Positions 39,647 through 49,342 of a DNA stretch of 49,970 nt are shown in pieces. The notes beneath the pieces were generated by a model. That model was given only the letters and a program-made list of their open reading frames with translations, ran no database searches and was not told where the DNA came from. Made by a program: the position numbers and the translations under genes. The DNA is from Nitrospirota bacterium. Lineage in GTDB: Bacteria; Nitrospirota; Thermodesulfovibrionia; UBA6902. The number at the start of each line of letters is the position of its first letter. Position 1 is the stretch's first letter. Where the stretch lies: NCBI GenBank assembly GCA_016213945.1, contig JACQZF010000032.1:84324-134293 (forward strand). The letters run 5' to 3'.

Positions 39647-40720
39647 TTAAGTGTCGATCTTCCGCATGATTTCCTGCTCTACCGCCTCAGGGGAAATCTT
39701 TCCGTTATCAAAGATCAGCTTCAGGACTTTTGTATAACCTTTTGCCTTTTTAAACCCCTCGGCCCTTGCCTTTTCGATAAGGCCCCAGTCGCGTGTATTA
39801 ATGAATCCTTCATAGGCTGTAATGATCTCTGAGAAAATGCTCCTCCTGAAACCGCCGAGCATCGCAACATAAAAGAACAGGGAGCCTGCCTTTTTGTTTT
39901 TGATTATATATGCCAGCATCCCGTTGTCACATGTGTCCGACATGACATCTTTAAGGCCCCTCAAAAAAAGTTCGGCCCTGCCGTACGGGAGCTGCAGCAA
40001 CAGTTCCCGCCACCATTTACCGAGGCCCCTTCTTTGCGCTGCCTCGCCAAGTTCATGGCGGATGTAAACAGAGGCCTCTTCATGTGTGATGCGTGTTAAT
40101 TTCTCTTCGAGCTCTTCAGTAGAAAGCCGCGCCGCTTCATCTTTCGCGATGCCGTATTCGGAGAACGCGTGAAAGAGAGCGCCGCAGCATCTCCCTGCCA
40201 TTACCTCCTCGAACTTGTCCCGGAAAAATAAATTCATGGTCTGCTGTCTTACAACAATTGTATTGCCCCTGAGCATCGCGGGAGAAGTTGAAAGGTCGCG
40301 GGCAATTTCCCTTCCGGCAATAAAAATGTTGTGCTTTCCGATCAAAGTTCTTTCGGAAATTTCGGCGAGGAGAAAAGAGGGCTTTAAAAGATTCCCGTAA
40401 CCGGCCCCGTAGATAAGGCCCCGGCTTGCAAGCGCGTTATTTATGTTCTTTACATCAAAGGGGTTATACCGCTTACCATTAATTTCTATTTTCTGAAAAT
40501 CACAAAGCTGAAGTTCCTCCCACAGCTTTTCCCTTTTGCCGATCCAGTCGGCTATCTTTGCGGTCTCAACTTTCTCCCAGGGCTTCACGCTGTTTTCGAT
40601 CTTGTACAGGTCCCTCATTCTAAGAAGAAGCCCGCAGGGCTGGTAATAGCCCCAGAATTTGGCGTCTGAAATATTACAGTTGAGCTTGACCTGCGAGGCG
40701 ATTGAGTTGATGTCTGTCAT
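39647..40720 (-). CDS. Conserved hypothetical protein between selB and selC
   Basis: 357 residues, no signal peptide or TM segment. The N-terminus (VKLNCNISDAKFWGYYQPCGLLLRMRDLYKIE) and the rest are helix-rich. I recall similar sequences annotated as an Sfum_1244-type conserved family, but cannot verify it. No catalytic motif is evident. All four sel-region genes run in one direction, so it may be cotranscribed with selB and could be linked to selenium metabolism; this is inference from position only. The ATG at 40720 is chosen over TTG 40741. Confidence 0.75.
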   Translation of the reverse strand: MTDINSIASQVKLNCNISDAKFWGYYQPCGLLLRMRDLYKIENSVKPWEKVETAKIADWIGKREKLWEELQLCDFQKIEINGKRYNPFDVKNINNALASRGLIYGAGYGNLLKPSFLLAEISERTLIGKHNIFIAGREIARDLSTSPAMLRGNTIVVRQQTMNLFFRDKFEEVMAGRCCGALFHAFSEYGIAKDEAARLSTEELEEKLTRITHEEASVYIRHELGEAAQRRGLGKWWRELLLQLPYGRAELFLRGLKDVMSDTCDNGMLAYIIKNKKAGSLFFYVAMLGGFRRSIFSEIITAYEGFINTRDWGLIEKARAEGFKKAKGYTKVLKLIFDNGKISPEAVEQEIMRKIDT

Positions 40721-40756
40721 TATGCATCTATTGTGACACAAGGAAACGCGGAAGGG

Positions 40757-40838
40757 AAGAAGCGATCAGCGGTCAGCCGTCAGCAGAAAAATAACGGCGG
40801 GGAACTGAAAGCTGATGGCTGATAGCTGATCGCTTACA
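40757..40838. repeat. Inverted repeat at the 3' end of selB
   Basis: AAGCGATCAGC... and ...GCTGATCGCTT form a 25-base stem with three mismatches. It could act as an mRNA end hairpin, but no T-run follows. Confidence 0.6.
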
Positions 40839-40839
40839 G

Positions 40840-42729
40840 CTATTTCTTCAGAAACTTTCTGACTTCCCCGACGCGCAGTGTGATCTTATTGCTGTCGAGG
40901 TATTCAAGGAAAGGCAGGGCGTACTTTCTCGACGTACCTAAAATATCGCGGAATTCACCGACTGTCATCTCGTTTTTTTGGGCGGAGAATTTTTTAAGGT
41001 TCTCTATCATCTTCGCGTGAAGGGTCATCGGGATATAGATGGAATCGTTTATGCGCACAAGCGTCTTCTCCGAGGCCATGATCTTAAACAGCTCGCCCAC
41101 TTCTTCTTTCTTTAATGATATGGACTGGGCGAGTTCGTCTTTTGTCGGCGGCTGGAATGCGGCCTGTTCAAGGGCCTTTAATATTTTATCTTTTAGTACT
41201 TTTTTATCATCACTCAAATTGATCATGAATGTCTTCAGCCTGAGGATCTCCCGTTCAACTACAACCTGGTTTATAAGGCCGAGGAGTGATTCAAAGAGCC
41301 TTTGGTCCAGTCCTTTGAAAGCGGCCCTGAAGGACTCTTTCAACATGCCTTGTTTAAGGGGGTTGCTCTTGTGAAAATTGGCGAGGGCCATAATTACCTT
41401 GTTGGCGAAGTCGTCAAAGATTATTTTATGCAAGAGCCTGTCTTCATACCGGATGACCCTGCCTTCCGCGATCAGGGATTTTATTTCCTTGTTTATCTCC
41501 GGCAGTTCCGCCTTGATCCAGCCTTCGATATCAGCCTGCGTTAAACCGTTCAGGCCGCTCTGAAGGATTTTCAATGACAGTTTGTCCCTGAGGCTGCCCT
41601 GTTCAAAGGCCCGAAGGTCTTTGAGCTTTTCACCCTTTCTCCTGCGTACGGGCGAGGGGTCCAGTACCTCTCCGCCGCCGATAGTCAGGAGAGGAGAGAA
41701 CTTTCTGATGATATATCTGTCTCCGGCCATGACCGCCACCGGCTCTTTGAACCTGAACTGGCAGTACGTATTATCGCCCGGCTTCAGTTCATCTTTTTCA
41801 TAAATGACTATCCTTGCAACAAGCTCTGATGTGCCGGAGTGAAAGTGGACGAGGCTCCGGCTTTTTAAGACCTCAATGGCAGAGTCTTTCAGTATCTCAA
41901 GCCCCGCATCGATAACATATGTTGTTTTGATTTTATCAGGTATGGTGATGACGTCGCCTCTCTGGATCTCGTCTTTTGAAAGGCCCTGAAGGTTCATCGC
42001 CACCCTCTGTCCGGCATAGGCCGTCTTGAGCGTCTCGCCGTGGCTTTGCAGGCCTCTTACTTTTGTGATTATCTTTTTTGGAAGCACCTCAACAGGGTCG
42101 TCCACGGAAATGCTCCCTGAAACCGCCGTGCCTGTGACAACAGTGCCGAAGCCTTTCAGCGTGAATATCCTGTCTATGGGAAGCCTGAAAATGCCGTTGA
42201 CCGATTTAGGCTCAACGCTCATGGCAAGCGCGTGTATCTTTTCTTTCAGGACCTCAATATTGTCTCCGGTCTTTGAAGAGACCGGGACCATCTCCGCGTT
42301 TTCAAGGAAGGTGCCTTTGACGAATTTTCTGATGTCGTCTTCGATCAGGGTAAGCCATTCTTTTTCAACGAGGTCGGATTTGTTTATTACAATGAGCCCC
42401 CTCTTGACCTTAAGCAAATTGCAGATATCGAGATGCTCTCTGCTTTGCGGCATGATGCCCTCGTCAGCGGCAATGACCATGAGCACGATGTCGATACCGC
42501 CCGCGCCCGCAAGCATGTTCTTTATCAAACGCTCATGTCCGGGGACATCGACGATGCCTACCTTCAATCCGTCGGGATAAGCTAAATCCGCAAACCCGAG
42601 GTCAATGGTGATGCCACGCTCCTTCTCCTCCTTGAGCCTGTCAGGGTCAGTGCCTGTCAGCGCCTTTACAAGAGAGCTCTTCCCGTGGTCAATGTGGCCT
42701 GCTGTGCCTAAGATTACGTAACGATTCAT
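40840..42729 (-). CDS. selB: Selenocysteine-specific elongation factor SelB
   Basis: 629 residues. The N-terminal GTPase has GHIDHGKSS (residues 11-19), DVPGHE and NKSD. The middle is EF-Tu-like barrels, and the C-terminal winged-helix domains bind the SECIS hairpin of mRNA. It delivers Sec-tRNA-Sec to UGA codons. The ATG at 42729 starts [12 protein letters not shown], the normal beginning. It follows selA after a 107-base gap filled by a palindrome. Confidence 0.96.
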   Translation of the reverse strand: MNRYVILGTAGHIDHGKSSLVKALTGTDPDRLKEEKERGITIDLGFADLAYPDGLKVGIVDVPGHERLIKNMLAGAGGIDIVLMVIAADEGIMPQSREHLDICNLLKVKRGLIVINKSDLVEKEWLTLIEDDIRKFVKGTFLENAEMVPVSSKTGDNIEVLKEKIHALAMSVEPKSVNGIFRLPIDRIFTLKGFGTVVTGTAVSGSISVDDPVEVLPKKIITKVRGLQSHGETLKTAYAGQRVAMNLQGLSKDEIQRGDVITIPDKIKTTYVIDAGLEILKDSAIEVLKSRSLVHFHSGTSELVARIVIYEKDELKPGDNTYCQFRFKEPVAVMAGDRYIIRKFSPLLTIGGGEVLDPSPVRRRKGEKLKDLRAFEQGSLRDKLSLKILQSGLNGLTQADIEGWIKAELPEINKEIKSLIAEGRVIRYEDRLLHKIIFDDFANKVIMALANFHKSNPLKQGMLKESFRAAFKGLDQRLFESLLGLINQVVVEREILRLKTFMINLSDDKKVLKDKILKALEQAAFQPPTKDELAQSISLKKEEVGELFKIMASEKTLVRINDSIYIPMTLHAKMIENLKKFSAQKNEMTVGEFRDILGTSRKYALPFLEYLDSNKITLRVGEVRKFLKK

Positions 42730-42741
42730 GTTGTCCCGCAT

Positions 42742-42846
42742 TTAGCCACGAATAAACACGAATGGGCACGAATAAATTTGTCAATTTGAAATCTCGAAAT
42801 CTTCATATTTTTAAATTCGTGAATATTCGTGTAACTTCGTGGCTGA
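42742..42846. repeat. CACGAAT-family inverted repeat between selA and selB
   Basis: 32-base arms at 42742-42773 and 42815-42846 pair with few mismatches (AGCCACGAATAAACACGAAT with ATTCGTG...CTTCGTGGCT). The structure sits in the selA-selB spacer. Confidence 0.7.
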
Positions 42847-42848
42847 AC

Positions 42849-44240
42849 TTAATTGTTAAAAGCAGAAGTTACACAACCCGCCAGCGACTTGATCTCTTTG
42901 TCCTGGATCGTCCTTGCGTCAATAAGAAGGGCGTTACCTTTGATCCTCGCGATCACCGGCGGATCTCCGAGCCTCAGTCTTTTCTCAAGTTCATTTACGG
43001 AAATGCCTGACGGCTTTATCGATACGGCAAAGGTCGGGAAGTTTATCTCAGGCAGAGAGCCGCCGCCGGCCTGCGATTCGTCAGGGACCACTGCTATCTC
43101 AGCCTTACCGGCAATATCCTTCAGAGATGTGAAGATCTTCTTCGCCCTCTTTTTTATTATCTCAACAGGCTCCGTCATCATCCTGAGCGTGGGGATCTCC
43201 TTCATCGCCTTTTCCTCATCGAGGTACTGCATGAATGTGGCTTCAAGCGAGGCGAGGGTCATCTTGTCTATTCTCATCGCCCGTAGCAAAGGGTTCTTCT
43301 GTATCTTCTGAATGAGTTTTTCTTTCCCGATTATGATGCCGGCCTGCGGCCCGCCCAGGAGTTTGTCTCCGCTGAACGTCACAATGTCAGCTCCTGTCTT
43401 AACAACTTCCTGCACGGTCGGCTCTCCGTGCACGCCGTATTTTTCGAGGTTGATCATGCACCCGCTGCCGAGATCATCTACAACGGGTATCTTATATTCC
43501 CTTCCGATCTTCAACAGTTTTTCAATCGGGACTTCTTCGGTAAAGCCGATCACCTTATAATTGCTCTGGTGTACCTTTAACAAAAGCGCGGTGTTTCCGC
43601 ACAGGGCATTTTCGTAATCGGCAAGATGGGTCTTGTTAGTTGTGCCGACCTCTCTCAGTATCGCCCCGCTCGCCTTCATCACTTCAGGTATCCTGAATGA
43701 GCCGCCTATCTCCACAAGCTCCCCGCGCGACACAATGACTTCTTTTCCCTTTGCGAATGTGTCAAGGCAAATTAAAACTGCCGCGGCATTATTGTTGACC
43801 ACAACTGCGTCTTCCGCGCCGGTCAATTCCCGGATGATATCTTTTATGTTTGAATACCTCTTGCCCCTCTTGCCGGTGGAGATTTCATATTCGAGGTTTG
43901 AAAAGCTACGGGCGGTTGTAGTTATATGTTCAATTGCCTTGTCAGATAAGATCGACCTGCCGAGATTTGTATGGATTACGATCCCGGTCGCGTTTATTAT
44001 CGGCCTGAGCTTGTAGGCGGAATGTTTTTTGATCGCGGTCTCAATGTCCCGTGAGATGGCGTCAATCGTCACATCGGCATTTGCGCCGCTTAATATCTCT
44101 TTGCGCTTTGATTCAATTACCTCTCTGATCGCACGCAGGACCGTCTTCCTTGCGTAGGAGGAAAGCCACTTCTCGCCGTACGCGCTCTTTAAACATTCAT
44201 CAACGGAAGGCAATTGTGAAAGCTGCTCCTGAATCGTCAT
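42849..44240 (-). CDS. selA: L-seryl-tRNA(Sec) selenium transferase SelA
   Basis: 463 residues. A PLP enzyme that converts Ser-tRNA-Sec to Sec-tRNA-Sec using selenophosphate. FSGDKLLGGPQAG contains the PLP-binding Lys293. GKRGKRYS and RGELVEIGGSFRIP are conserved. The ATG at 44240 begins MTIQEQLSQLPSVDE; an in-frame TTG 12 codons upstream is less likely. A promoter lies six bases upstream of the ATG. selD is not in the window. Confidence 0.97.
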   Translation of the reverse strand: MTIQEQLSQLPSVDECLKSAYGEKWLSSYARKTVLRAIREVIESKRKEILSGANADVTIDAISRDIETAIKKHSAYKLRPIINATGIVIHTNLGRSILSDKAIEHITTTARSFSNLEYEISTGKRGKRYSNIKDIIRELTGAEDAVVVNNNAAAVLICLDTFAKGKEVIVSRGELVEIGGSFRIPEVMKASGAILREVGTTNKTHLADYENALCGNTALLLKVHQSNYKVIGFTEEVPIEKLLKIGREYKIPVVDDLGSGCMINLEKYGVHGEPTVQEVVKTGADIVTFSGDKLLGGPQAGIIIGKEKLIQKIQKNPLLRAMRIDKMTLASLEATFMQYLDEEKAMKEIPTLRMMTEPVEIIKKRAKKIFTSLKDIAGKAEIAVVPDESQAGGGSLPEINFPTFAVSIKPSGISVNELEKRLRLGDPPVIARIKGNALLIDARTIQDKEIKSLAGCVTSAFNN

Positions 44241-44246
44241 GTGTTT

Positions 44247-44276
44247 TTTGTAGCACAATAAAGGCACTATGGTCAA
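44247..44276 (-). promoter_or_regulatory. Putative leaderless promoter of selA
   Basis: -35 TTGACC (44271-44276), 18-base spacer, -10 TACAAA (44247-44252), six bases to the ATG at 44240. Confidence 0.45.
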
Positions 44277-44404
44277 GGCATTTTATATTCACCGGAGCAA
44301 TTTGCAGTCCGCTCCCATCTTCCCACAATAGTCCATGAACTGTTAATATATATCTACTTTCTTGGAAATCCGGTTTTCATATTTAAAAATATATCAGGAG
44401 GCCA

Positions 44405-45466
44405 ATGTCTCAAAGAAATTCAAACCACAACAGCACCCTGCACTTCACAAGGACCAACGGCCCGGTCGATGACGCTATTGACAGTCTGATCGGCCTCGCA
44501 CGCAATGTCGAATATCCCGACCTTGTACGCGAGATGATCCTGGCCGCCCTGAAGGTTGGACAGGAGGGCAATGACAGGGCCCACCTGAAACTCATGAACA
44601 CCACCATGAAGGAAATGAGGTTCACCGGAAAGGTATTCGGCCCTTATCGCACCGTGCGGAAGGTCACGGTCTTTGGTTCCGCCCGCACGCAGCCTGATGA
44701 GCCTATTTATAAAATAGCCCGTGAGTTTGGAAGGAAGCTCGCCGATACAGGATACATGGTCATTACCGGCGGCGGGGGCGGCATCATGCAGGCAGTCAAT
44801 GAAGGCGCGGGGCCTGATCATTCTTTCGGCGTGAACATCTCCCTCCCGTTTGAGCAGAAACCAAATCCCGTGCTCGCAGGCAATCCCCGCCTTATAACGT
44901 ATAAATATTTCTTCAACCGGAAGGTCGCCTTTCTAAAAGAGGCGGACGCGGTCGCGCTTTTCCCTGGCGGCTTCGGCACGCTTGATGAGGCAATGGAATC
45001 TCTTACTCTTTTGCAGACAGGAAAGCACACTCCACTGCCGCTCGTGCTGATCGATGAGCCCGGCGAAGGGACTTACTGGAAACGGTTTCTTATGTTCCTT
45101 AAAGAAGAGCTGCGGGCGGAAGGCTATATCACCGATTCTGACTTCAATCTTTTTGAGTGCGTTGAGTCCGTGGACGCTGCGGTTGAACGGATCGCATGTT
45201 TCTACAAGCGTTATCACAGCCTGCGTTATATTGATAAAAAGCTGGTCATAAGGCTTACGACTGCTATCAGTTCTTCACACATTCAGGAGCTGACCAGGCG
45301 CTTTGCCGACATACTCTTGCCAGGCGGCAGCATGTATCTTTCAGATGCCCTTGATGAAGAAGCGGATGAGCCTGAGATGGAGCATCTGCCGAGGCTGGTA
45401 GTTGATTATAACCTCAAGGACTTCGGACGCCTGAGAAACCTCATCGACGAGATCAATAACTGCTGA
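44405..45466 (+). CDS. LOG-family/TIGR00730-type Rossmann-fold protein
   Basis: 353 residues. The core contains GSARTQPDEP, ITGGGGGIMQAVNEGA and PGGFGTLDE, the nucleotide-binding and catalytic motifs of the LOG/lysine-decarboxylase-like family. Members release free bases from nucleoside monophosphates or act in nucleotide salvage. Residues 1-90 and 270-353 extend beyond the core domain. AGGAGG precedes the ATG. It is transcribed opposite to selA. Confidence 0.85.
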   Translation: MSQRNSNHNSTLHFTRTNGPVDDAIDSLIGLARNVEYPDLVREMILAALKVGQEGNDRAHLKLMNTTMKEMRFTGKVFGPYRTVRKVTVFGSARTQPDEPIYKIAREFGRKLADTGYMVITGGGGGIMQAVNEGAGPDHSFGVNISLPFEQKPNPVLAGNPRLITYKYFFNRKVAFLKEADAVALFPGGFGTLDEAMESLTLLQTGKHTPLPLVLIDEPGEGTYWKRFLMFLKEELRAEGYITDSDFNLFECVESVDAAVERIACFYKRYHSLRYIDKKLVIRLTTAISSSHIQELTRRFADILLPGGSMYLSDALDEEADEPEMEHLPRLVVDYNLKDFGRLRNLIDEINNC

Positions 45467-45484
45467 CCGTTAACTCAACCAGTT

Positions 45485-48400
45485 TTAATCCCCCACTCCA
45501 GGCCCCGGAACTTTGCCGTAATATTTCCGCCAGATGTTGAAGTCCTGTATCCAGACAGTCCCGTTTCCGTCCAGATCAATATCTGCCGGAGCGCCCTGCG
45601 CAACGGTCTTTCCGGCCCACTTGCGCCATTCATTAAAATCTATGATGTTCACAAATCCGCTTTCGTCGAAGTCAGGGTCACACAAGTTTCCGTAATGCTG
45701 GATGCCATCAAGTGCCTTATTATCATCTTCTGCTGAATTACCATCCAACTGGTCCTTATTTGCAACCAGCCTGCAATTGTCGCAGGCGTCGCCTACCCCG
45801 TCAGCGTCGGTGTCGAGTTGCTCTTTATTCGCGGTCTTCGGGCAGTTGTCAAAGCAATCCGCAACACCGTCACCATCTTCATCAAAGCCTTCATCAATCG
45901 TTCCATTACAATTGTCATCTACTCCGTTGCAAACCTCTGCCGCACCCGGATTGATCCATCTGTCCGAGTCATTGCAGTCTGTATTGTCTGCTACATATCC
46001 AATAGGCTGTTCGCAGGATTCTATGGTTTTATCAGGATTACCGTAACCATCCTCATCTTCATCAAGGTAATAAATCCTCGTTTCATCGATTATGCCGTTG
46101 CAGTTGTCGTCAAGATCGTTCCCGCAGACCTCTGTTGCTCCGGGATGGATACTTGCGTATTGATCATTGCAATCCGTATTGTCTGACGCATATCCGGCAG
46201 GCAGTGAGCAGGCGTTTTTCGGGCCATCGGGGTTTCCGTATCCGTCTGCATCGGAATCTTTGTAGTAGGTATTCTGAACGCCTTCATCAACCGGACCGTT
46301 ACAGTTGTCATCAACTCCGTTACAAACCTCTGCTGCCCCGGGATTGACAAACCTGTTATCGTCATTGCAGTCTGCATTGTTTGTTACATATCCGGCAGGC
46401 TGGGAACATGCCTGAACCGGGCTGTTGGGGTTCCCATAACCATCTCCGTCAATGTCCCTGTAGTAGGTTGTTAGAAGACCTTCATCAACTGAACCGTTAC
46501 AATTGTTATCTATGCCGTCACATACTTCAACGGCTCCGGGATTGATAGCCGGATCACTTTCATTGCAGTCCAGCCCGCAAATGGTCCAGCCGTCCCAGTC
46601 CATATCAAAGCCTTCATCTGTCTGCCAGTCACAGTTATTGTCAAAGCCGTCGCAGATTTCAGGAACAAAGGGATGTATAGACGCCCTGCTGTCGTCACAG
46701 TCCGTATTATTCGTTACATATCCGGTGGGCTGAGAGCAGGCTGTTGTCGAGATGCCGGGATTGCCATAACCGTCGCCGTCTGCGTCCATGTAATAAACAC
46801 CTGTCTCATCTATCGCTCCATCACAATCATCATCCACCGCATTGCCGCAAATTTCCGGCGCCCCGGGATTTACACTGTAGCCTCCGGATTTAGGAGCGTC
46901 GTTGCAATCCGTATTGTCGCTTACATATCCGTCCAGTTGCAGGCAGGAATTGCTTGTCACAGCGGGATTGCCATAACCATCTCCGTCCAGGTCCCTGTAG
47001 TAAGGGGTTGGATATAACACGTCGTCAACTATGCCGTTACAATCATTGTCCAGACCGTCACAGTAGAGTTCAGTGACTCCGCGATGTATGGATGCATTGT
47101 TATCATTGCAATCAATATCAATAGAGAGCATGGAAGGGCAGGGAGGGTCATTCCAGTCAGCGGCAAGCTTTTGATACCCGTCGCCGTCATTGTCTTCAAA
47201 GCATTGCCTTGCCACATACGGGGTGATCTGAATTGTATTCTGTGAAGCAGTGCAATTGTCCTTTTCATTAGACTCAAAGATAGTACCTGCTGCGTCGGCA
47301 CAGGCAATGAGGTAATAGTTGCCAATGGGAGTTTGAGCCGGCACTATCGCTGCTGTAACCGCATCCGAACCATGCCACGAATTCAGCGGCGGCACGGTGC
47401 GTTCAGCTATAAATATGTCGCCACTTGTAAATATATCATCAGAAGAAAGGTAAAACCGTGTAATCGAGCTTGCCCCTGTTGCCGATGCGCCGAAGTTGGA
47501 GGTGATATCCAGTATATTAAAACTCCAGCCGACCTCCAGAGAAGCGGGCGGATTACTGAGAGACTCTACTCTGAGATTTGCCGCATCGATCTTTTCCCAT
47601 AAATGGACATATGCCTCTGCTGACCCGAACAAAGGCGCAAGGTCCTGGGTAGTTAGACCCAGTTCCTTAAGGTCTGCGATAAAATCCGGCAGCATGCCGA
47701 CATGCGCCAGCCCGTCCTCGTTAATATCAAACACCTGTGGATGGACTTCGGGATTGAAGATATCAATGTAAGGCCTGCCGCCCATTTGACTCTGATACAT
47801 AAAGACACCTGTCTCTGTCACAAATGGATACAACACCCGCGAACCCGGGTCCTGCGGCTGGGATAGATCGCCGTCACAAGCTTCAAGGCCGAAACGCGGC
47901 GCCGGCTGTTTTACCCCTCCATTGAAGTCAGACCCGATAGCTACGGCGCCGCCCATTTTCTGTGCGGCGTAGAGATAGGCCTGTACCCACGAACGCGAAG
48001 ATTTGCCGCAGTCATGCGCCACCGGAGAGCCGGGCGCCTGAGCAATTTCCTCACGACTGCCCTGATGAAGGATAGTAGCCACAAGTCCCCCGACATTTTT
48101 AATACGCTCCAGCATTTCGTCGCTCTTCTGGGCTTCGGACTTTTTGTGGCCCAAAGAAATGCCAAGCATTCCCGTGTGCCCGGATACTACAGGATACTCC
48201 CTCCATTCTGCAATATCCAGGGTCTTTCCTGATGCAAAGAGGGACATGTGATCAATATCAATAATCATCCTGCGGTCCATCATCATGTTAATCAATGATT
48301 CACCGAGGGGCTTCAGTGGCAGCGCGTTACAATGGCCGTCAGAGGCAAGCATATCATATTCTGGCGGATATAACGCACCGCCGGCTATCAGCGAAAGGAA

Positions 48401-49342
48401 GGAGGCAAGACCGATTTCTCCGGAAAATCTGAACGCATCGGGGGTAAGGCAAGGCCTGACGACGAAGAAATCTCCTGTCTCTCTCTTATTCATAACGTTG
48501 AACAGATCTTCATAAAGCGCAACGCTTCCAAAGCCGTTATTAAATAAATGAACAGGGAAGATGTGGCGTACTCCCTTTTGGTAGTACCTGTCCAGTTCAC
48601 CTGCTACATAATTTGATGTGCAGCCGCTATAGACCCCACAGTTAAACAATGTGTCAACCTCGATCCCGAGTACTATAGCCATCTTTCCACTGTTGATGAC
48701 CTGCCGCGCCTCTGCGGCTGAAGTCACGATCCTGTACCATCCCATGCCCGGGCCGCCTGACACCGAGTCGATGTAATTTTGCAGGTCGTAAGCAAAATAT
48801 ATCTGCAAATCTACAGCATCCATGTCATTACAGGTAAATCCCGGTTCCGGGAAGTAGAACATCTCACACAGCGTCTTGTTGCTGACGGCAGGCATTACCA
48901 TCAATTTAAGCCCGCCGTCAAAGGCGCGTCTCAGCCACTCGTAGTAAACCTGTTGGTGTGTGATTGAATTCCAGCGCGGCCAGCCGTCAAACTGGGGCCA
49001 ACCGCCTACAAGATGCCCGCCGCCATTAGTAAATATGGTAAACGGATCCAGCAGACCGCCGGGGCCGTGCTTGTCCGTGCACCACGGTAAAGAGCTTTCC
49101 ATGTCGCCATAGGGCCACCCGTGAAGCATTCCGCCGCCGAAGCCCAGGTTCGCGAACTGATGGTTATGCAGGTCCGCAAAACCAAAAATGGGGGGAGGTG
49201 CCTGCGCTGAGGCTTCTGAACATACGAAAGAGATAGACGTTAAGCTTATGATGAAAATTATAATGGACCATGAGATAACTTTGTATGAAATCGACCGCCT
49301 GAATATAGCGTCCCGATTTTTTATGAAAGATCTAATAAACAT
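45485..49342 (-). CDS. Secreted multidomain protein: M19-like dipeptidase, CARDB, MopE repeats, dockerin-like end
   Basis: 1285 residues. A signal peptide ends near residue 46. Residues about 50-590 resemble the M19 renal-dipeptidase family: ADLHNHQ, GIEVD, IDIDHMS, VSGHT and IGSDFNG carry the metal-site His, Glu and Asp, though the usual H-x-D is H59-N-H61. A CARDB-like adhesion domain follows (about 600-720). Then come seven MopE-type repeats (DGDGYGNP...CNDNC...), and a TSP3-like calcium stretch (DEDGDGVADCFDNCP). Last is a pair of dockerin-like EF-hand repeats (DFDESGFVNIIDFNEWRK, DIDLDGNGTVWIQDFNIWRK). AAGGAGGGAGT precedes the ATG. Confidence 0.83.
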   Translation of the reverse strand: MFIRSFIKNRDAIFRRSISYKVISWSIIIFIISLTSISFVCSEASAQAPPPIFGFADLHNHQFANLGFGGGMLHGWPYGDMESSLPWCTDKHGPGGLLDPFTIFTNGGGHLVGGWPQFDGWPRWNSITHQQVYYEWLRRAFDGGLKLMVMPAVSNKTLCEMFYFPEPGFTCNDMDAVDLQIYFAYDLQNYIDSVSGGPGMGWYRIVTSAAEARQVINSGKMAIVLGIEVDTLFNCGVYSGCTSNYVAGELDRYYQKGVRHIFPVHLFNNGFGSVALYEDLFNVMNKRETGDFFVVRPCLTPDAFRFSGEIGLASFLSLIAGGALYPPEYDMLASDGHCNALPLKPLGESLINMMMDRRMIIDIDHMSLFASGKTLDIAEWREYPVVSGHTGMLGISLGHKKSEAQKSDEMLERIKNVGGLVATILHQGSREEIAQAPGSPVAHDCGKSSRSWVQAYLYAAQKMGGAVAIGSDFNGGVKQPAPRFGLEACDGDLSQPQDPGSRVLYPFVTETGVFMYQSQMGGRPYIDIFNPEVHPQVFDINEDGLAHVGMLPDFIADLKELGLTTQDLAPLFGSAEAYVHLWEKIDAANLRVESLSNPPASLEVGWSFNILDITSNFGASATGASSITRFYLSSDDIFTSGDIFIAERTVPPLNSWHGSDAVTAAIVPAQTPIGNYYLIACADAAGTIFESNEKDNCTASQNTIQITPYVARQCFEDNDGDGYQKLAADWNDPPCPSMLSIDIDCNDNNASIHRGVTELYCDGLDNDCNGIVDDVLYPTPYYRDLDGDGYGNPAVTSNSCLQLDGYVSDNTDCNDAPKSGGYSVNPGAPEICGNAVDDDCDGAIDETGVYYMDADGDGYGNPGISTTACSQPTGYVTNNTDCDDSRASIHPFVPEICDGFDNNCDWQTDEGFDMDWDGWTICGLDCNESDPAINPGAVEVCDGIDNNCNGSVDEGLLTTYYRDIDGDGYGNPNSPVQACSQPAGYVTNNADCNDDNRFVNPGAAEVCNGVDDNCNGPVDEGVQNTYYKDSDADGYGNPDGPKNACSLPAGYASDNTDCNDQYASIHPGATEVCGNDLDDNCNGIIDETRIYYLDEDEDGYGNPDKTIESCEQPIGYVADNTDCNDSDRWINPGAAEVCNGVDDNCNGTIDEGFDEDGDGVADCFDNCPKTANKEQLDTDADGVGDACDNCRLVANKDQLDGNSAEDDNKALDGIQHYGNLCDPDFDESGFVNIIDFNEWRKWAGKTVAQGAPADIDLDGNGTVWIQDFNIWRKYYGKVPGPGVGD
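45889..47238 (-). repeat. Seven MopE-type repeat units in the 1285-residue secreted protein
   Basis: Units of about 60-65 residues recur with D-x-D-x-D-G-Y-G-N-P, a Cys, N-x-T-D-C-N-D, I-x-P-G-A, E-x-C and D-D-N-C-N-G-x-D-E. One unit (FDMDWDGW...) is shortened. The pattern matches the metal-binding motif repeats first noted in MopE. Confidence 0.85.

Noticed and set aside
45702-46733. Several plus-strand open frames opposite the MopE repeats
   Set aside because: They mirror the repetitive codons of the 1285-residue gene on the other strand; none has a ribosome-binding site, and their composition is low-complexity.
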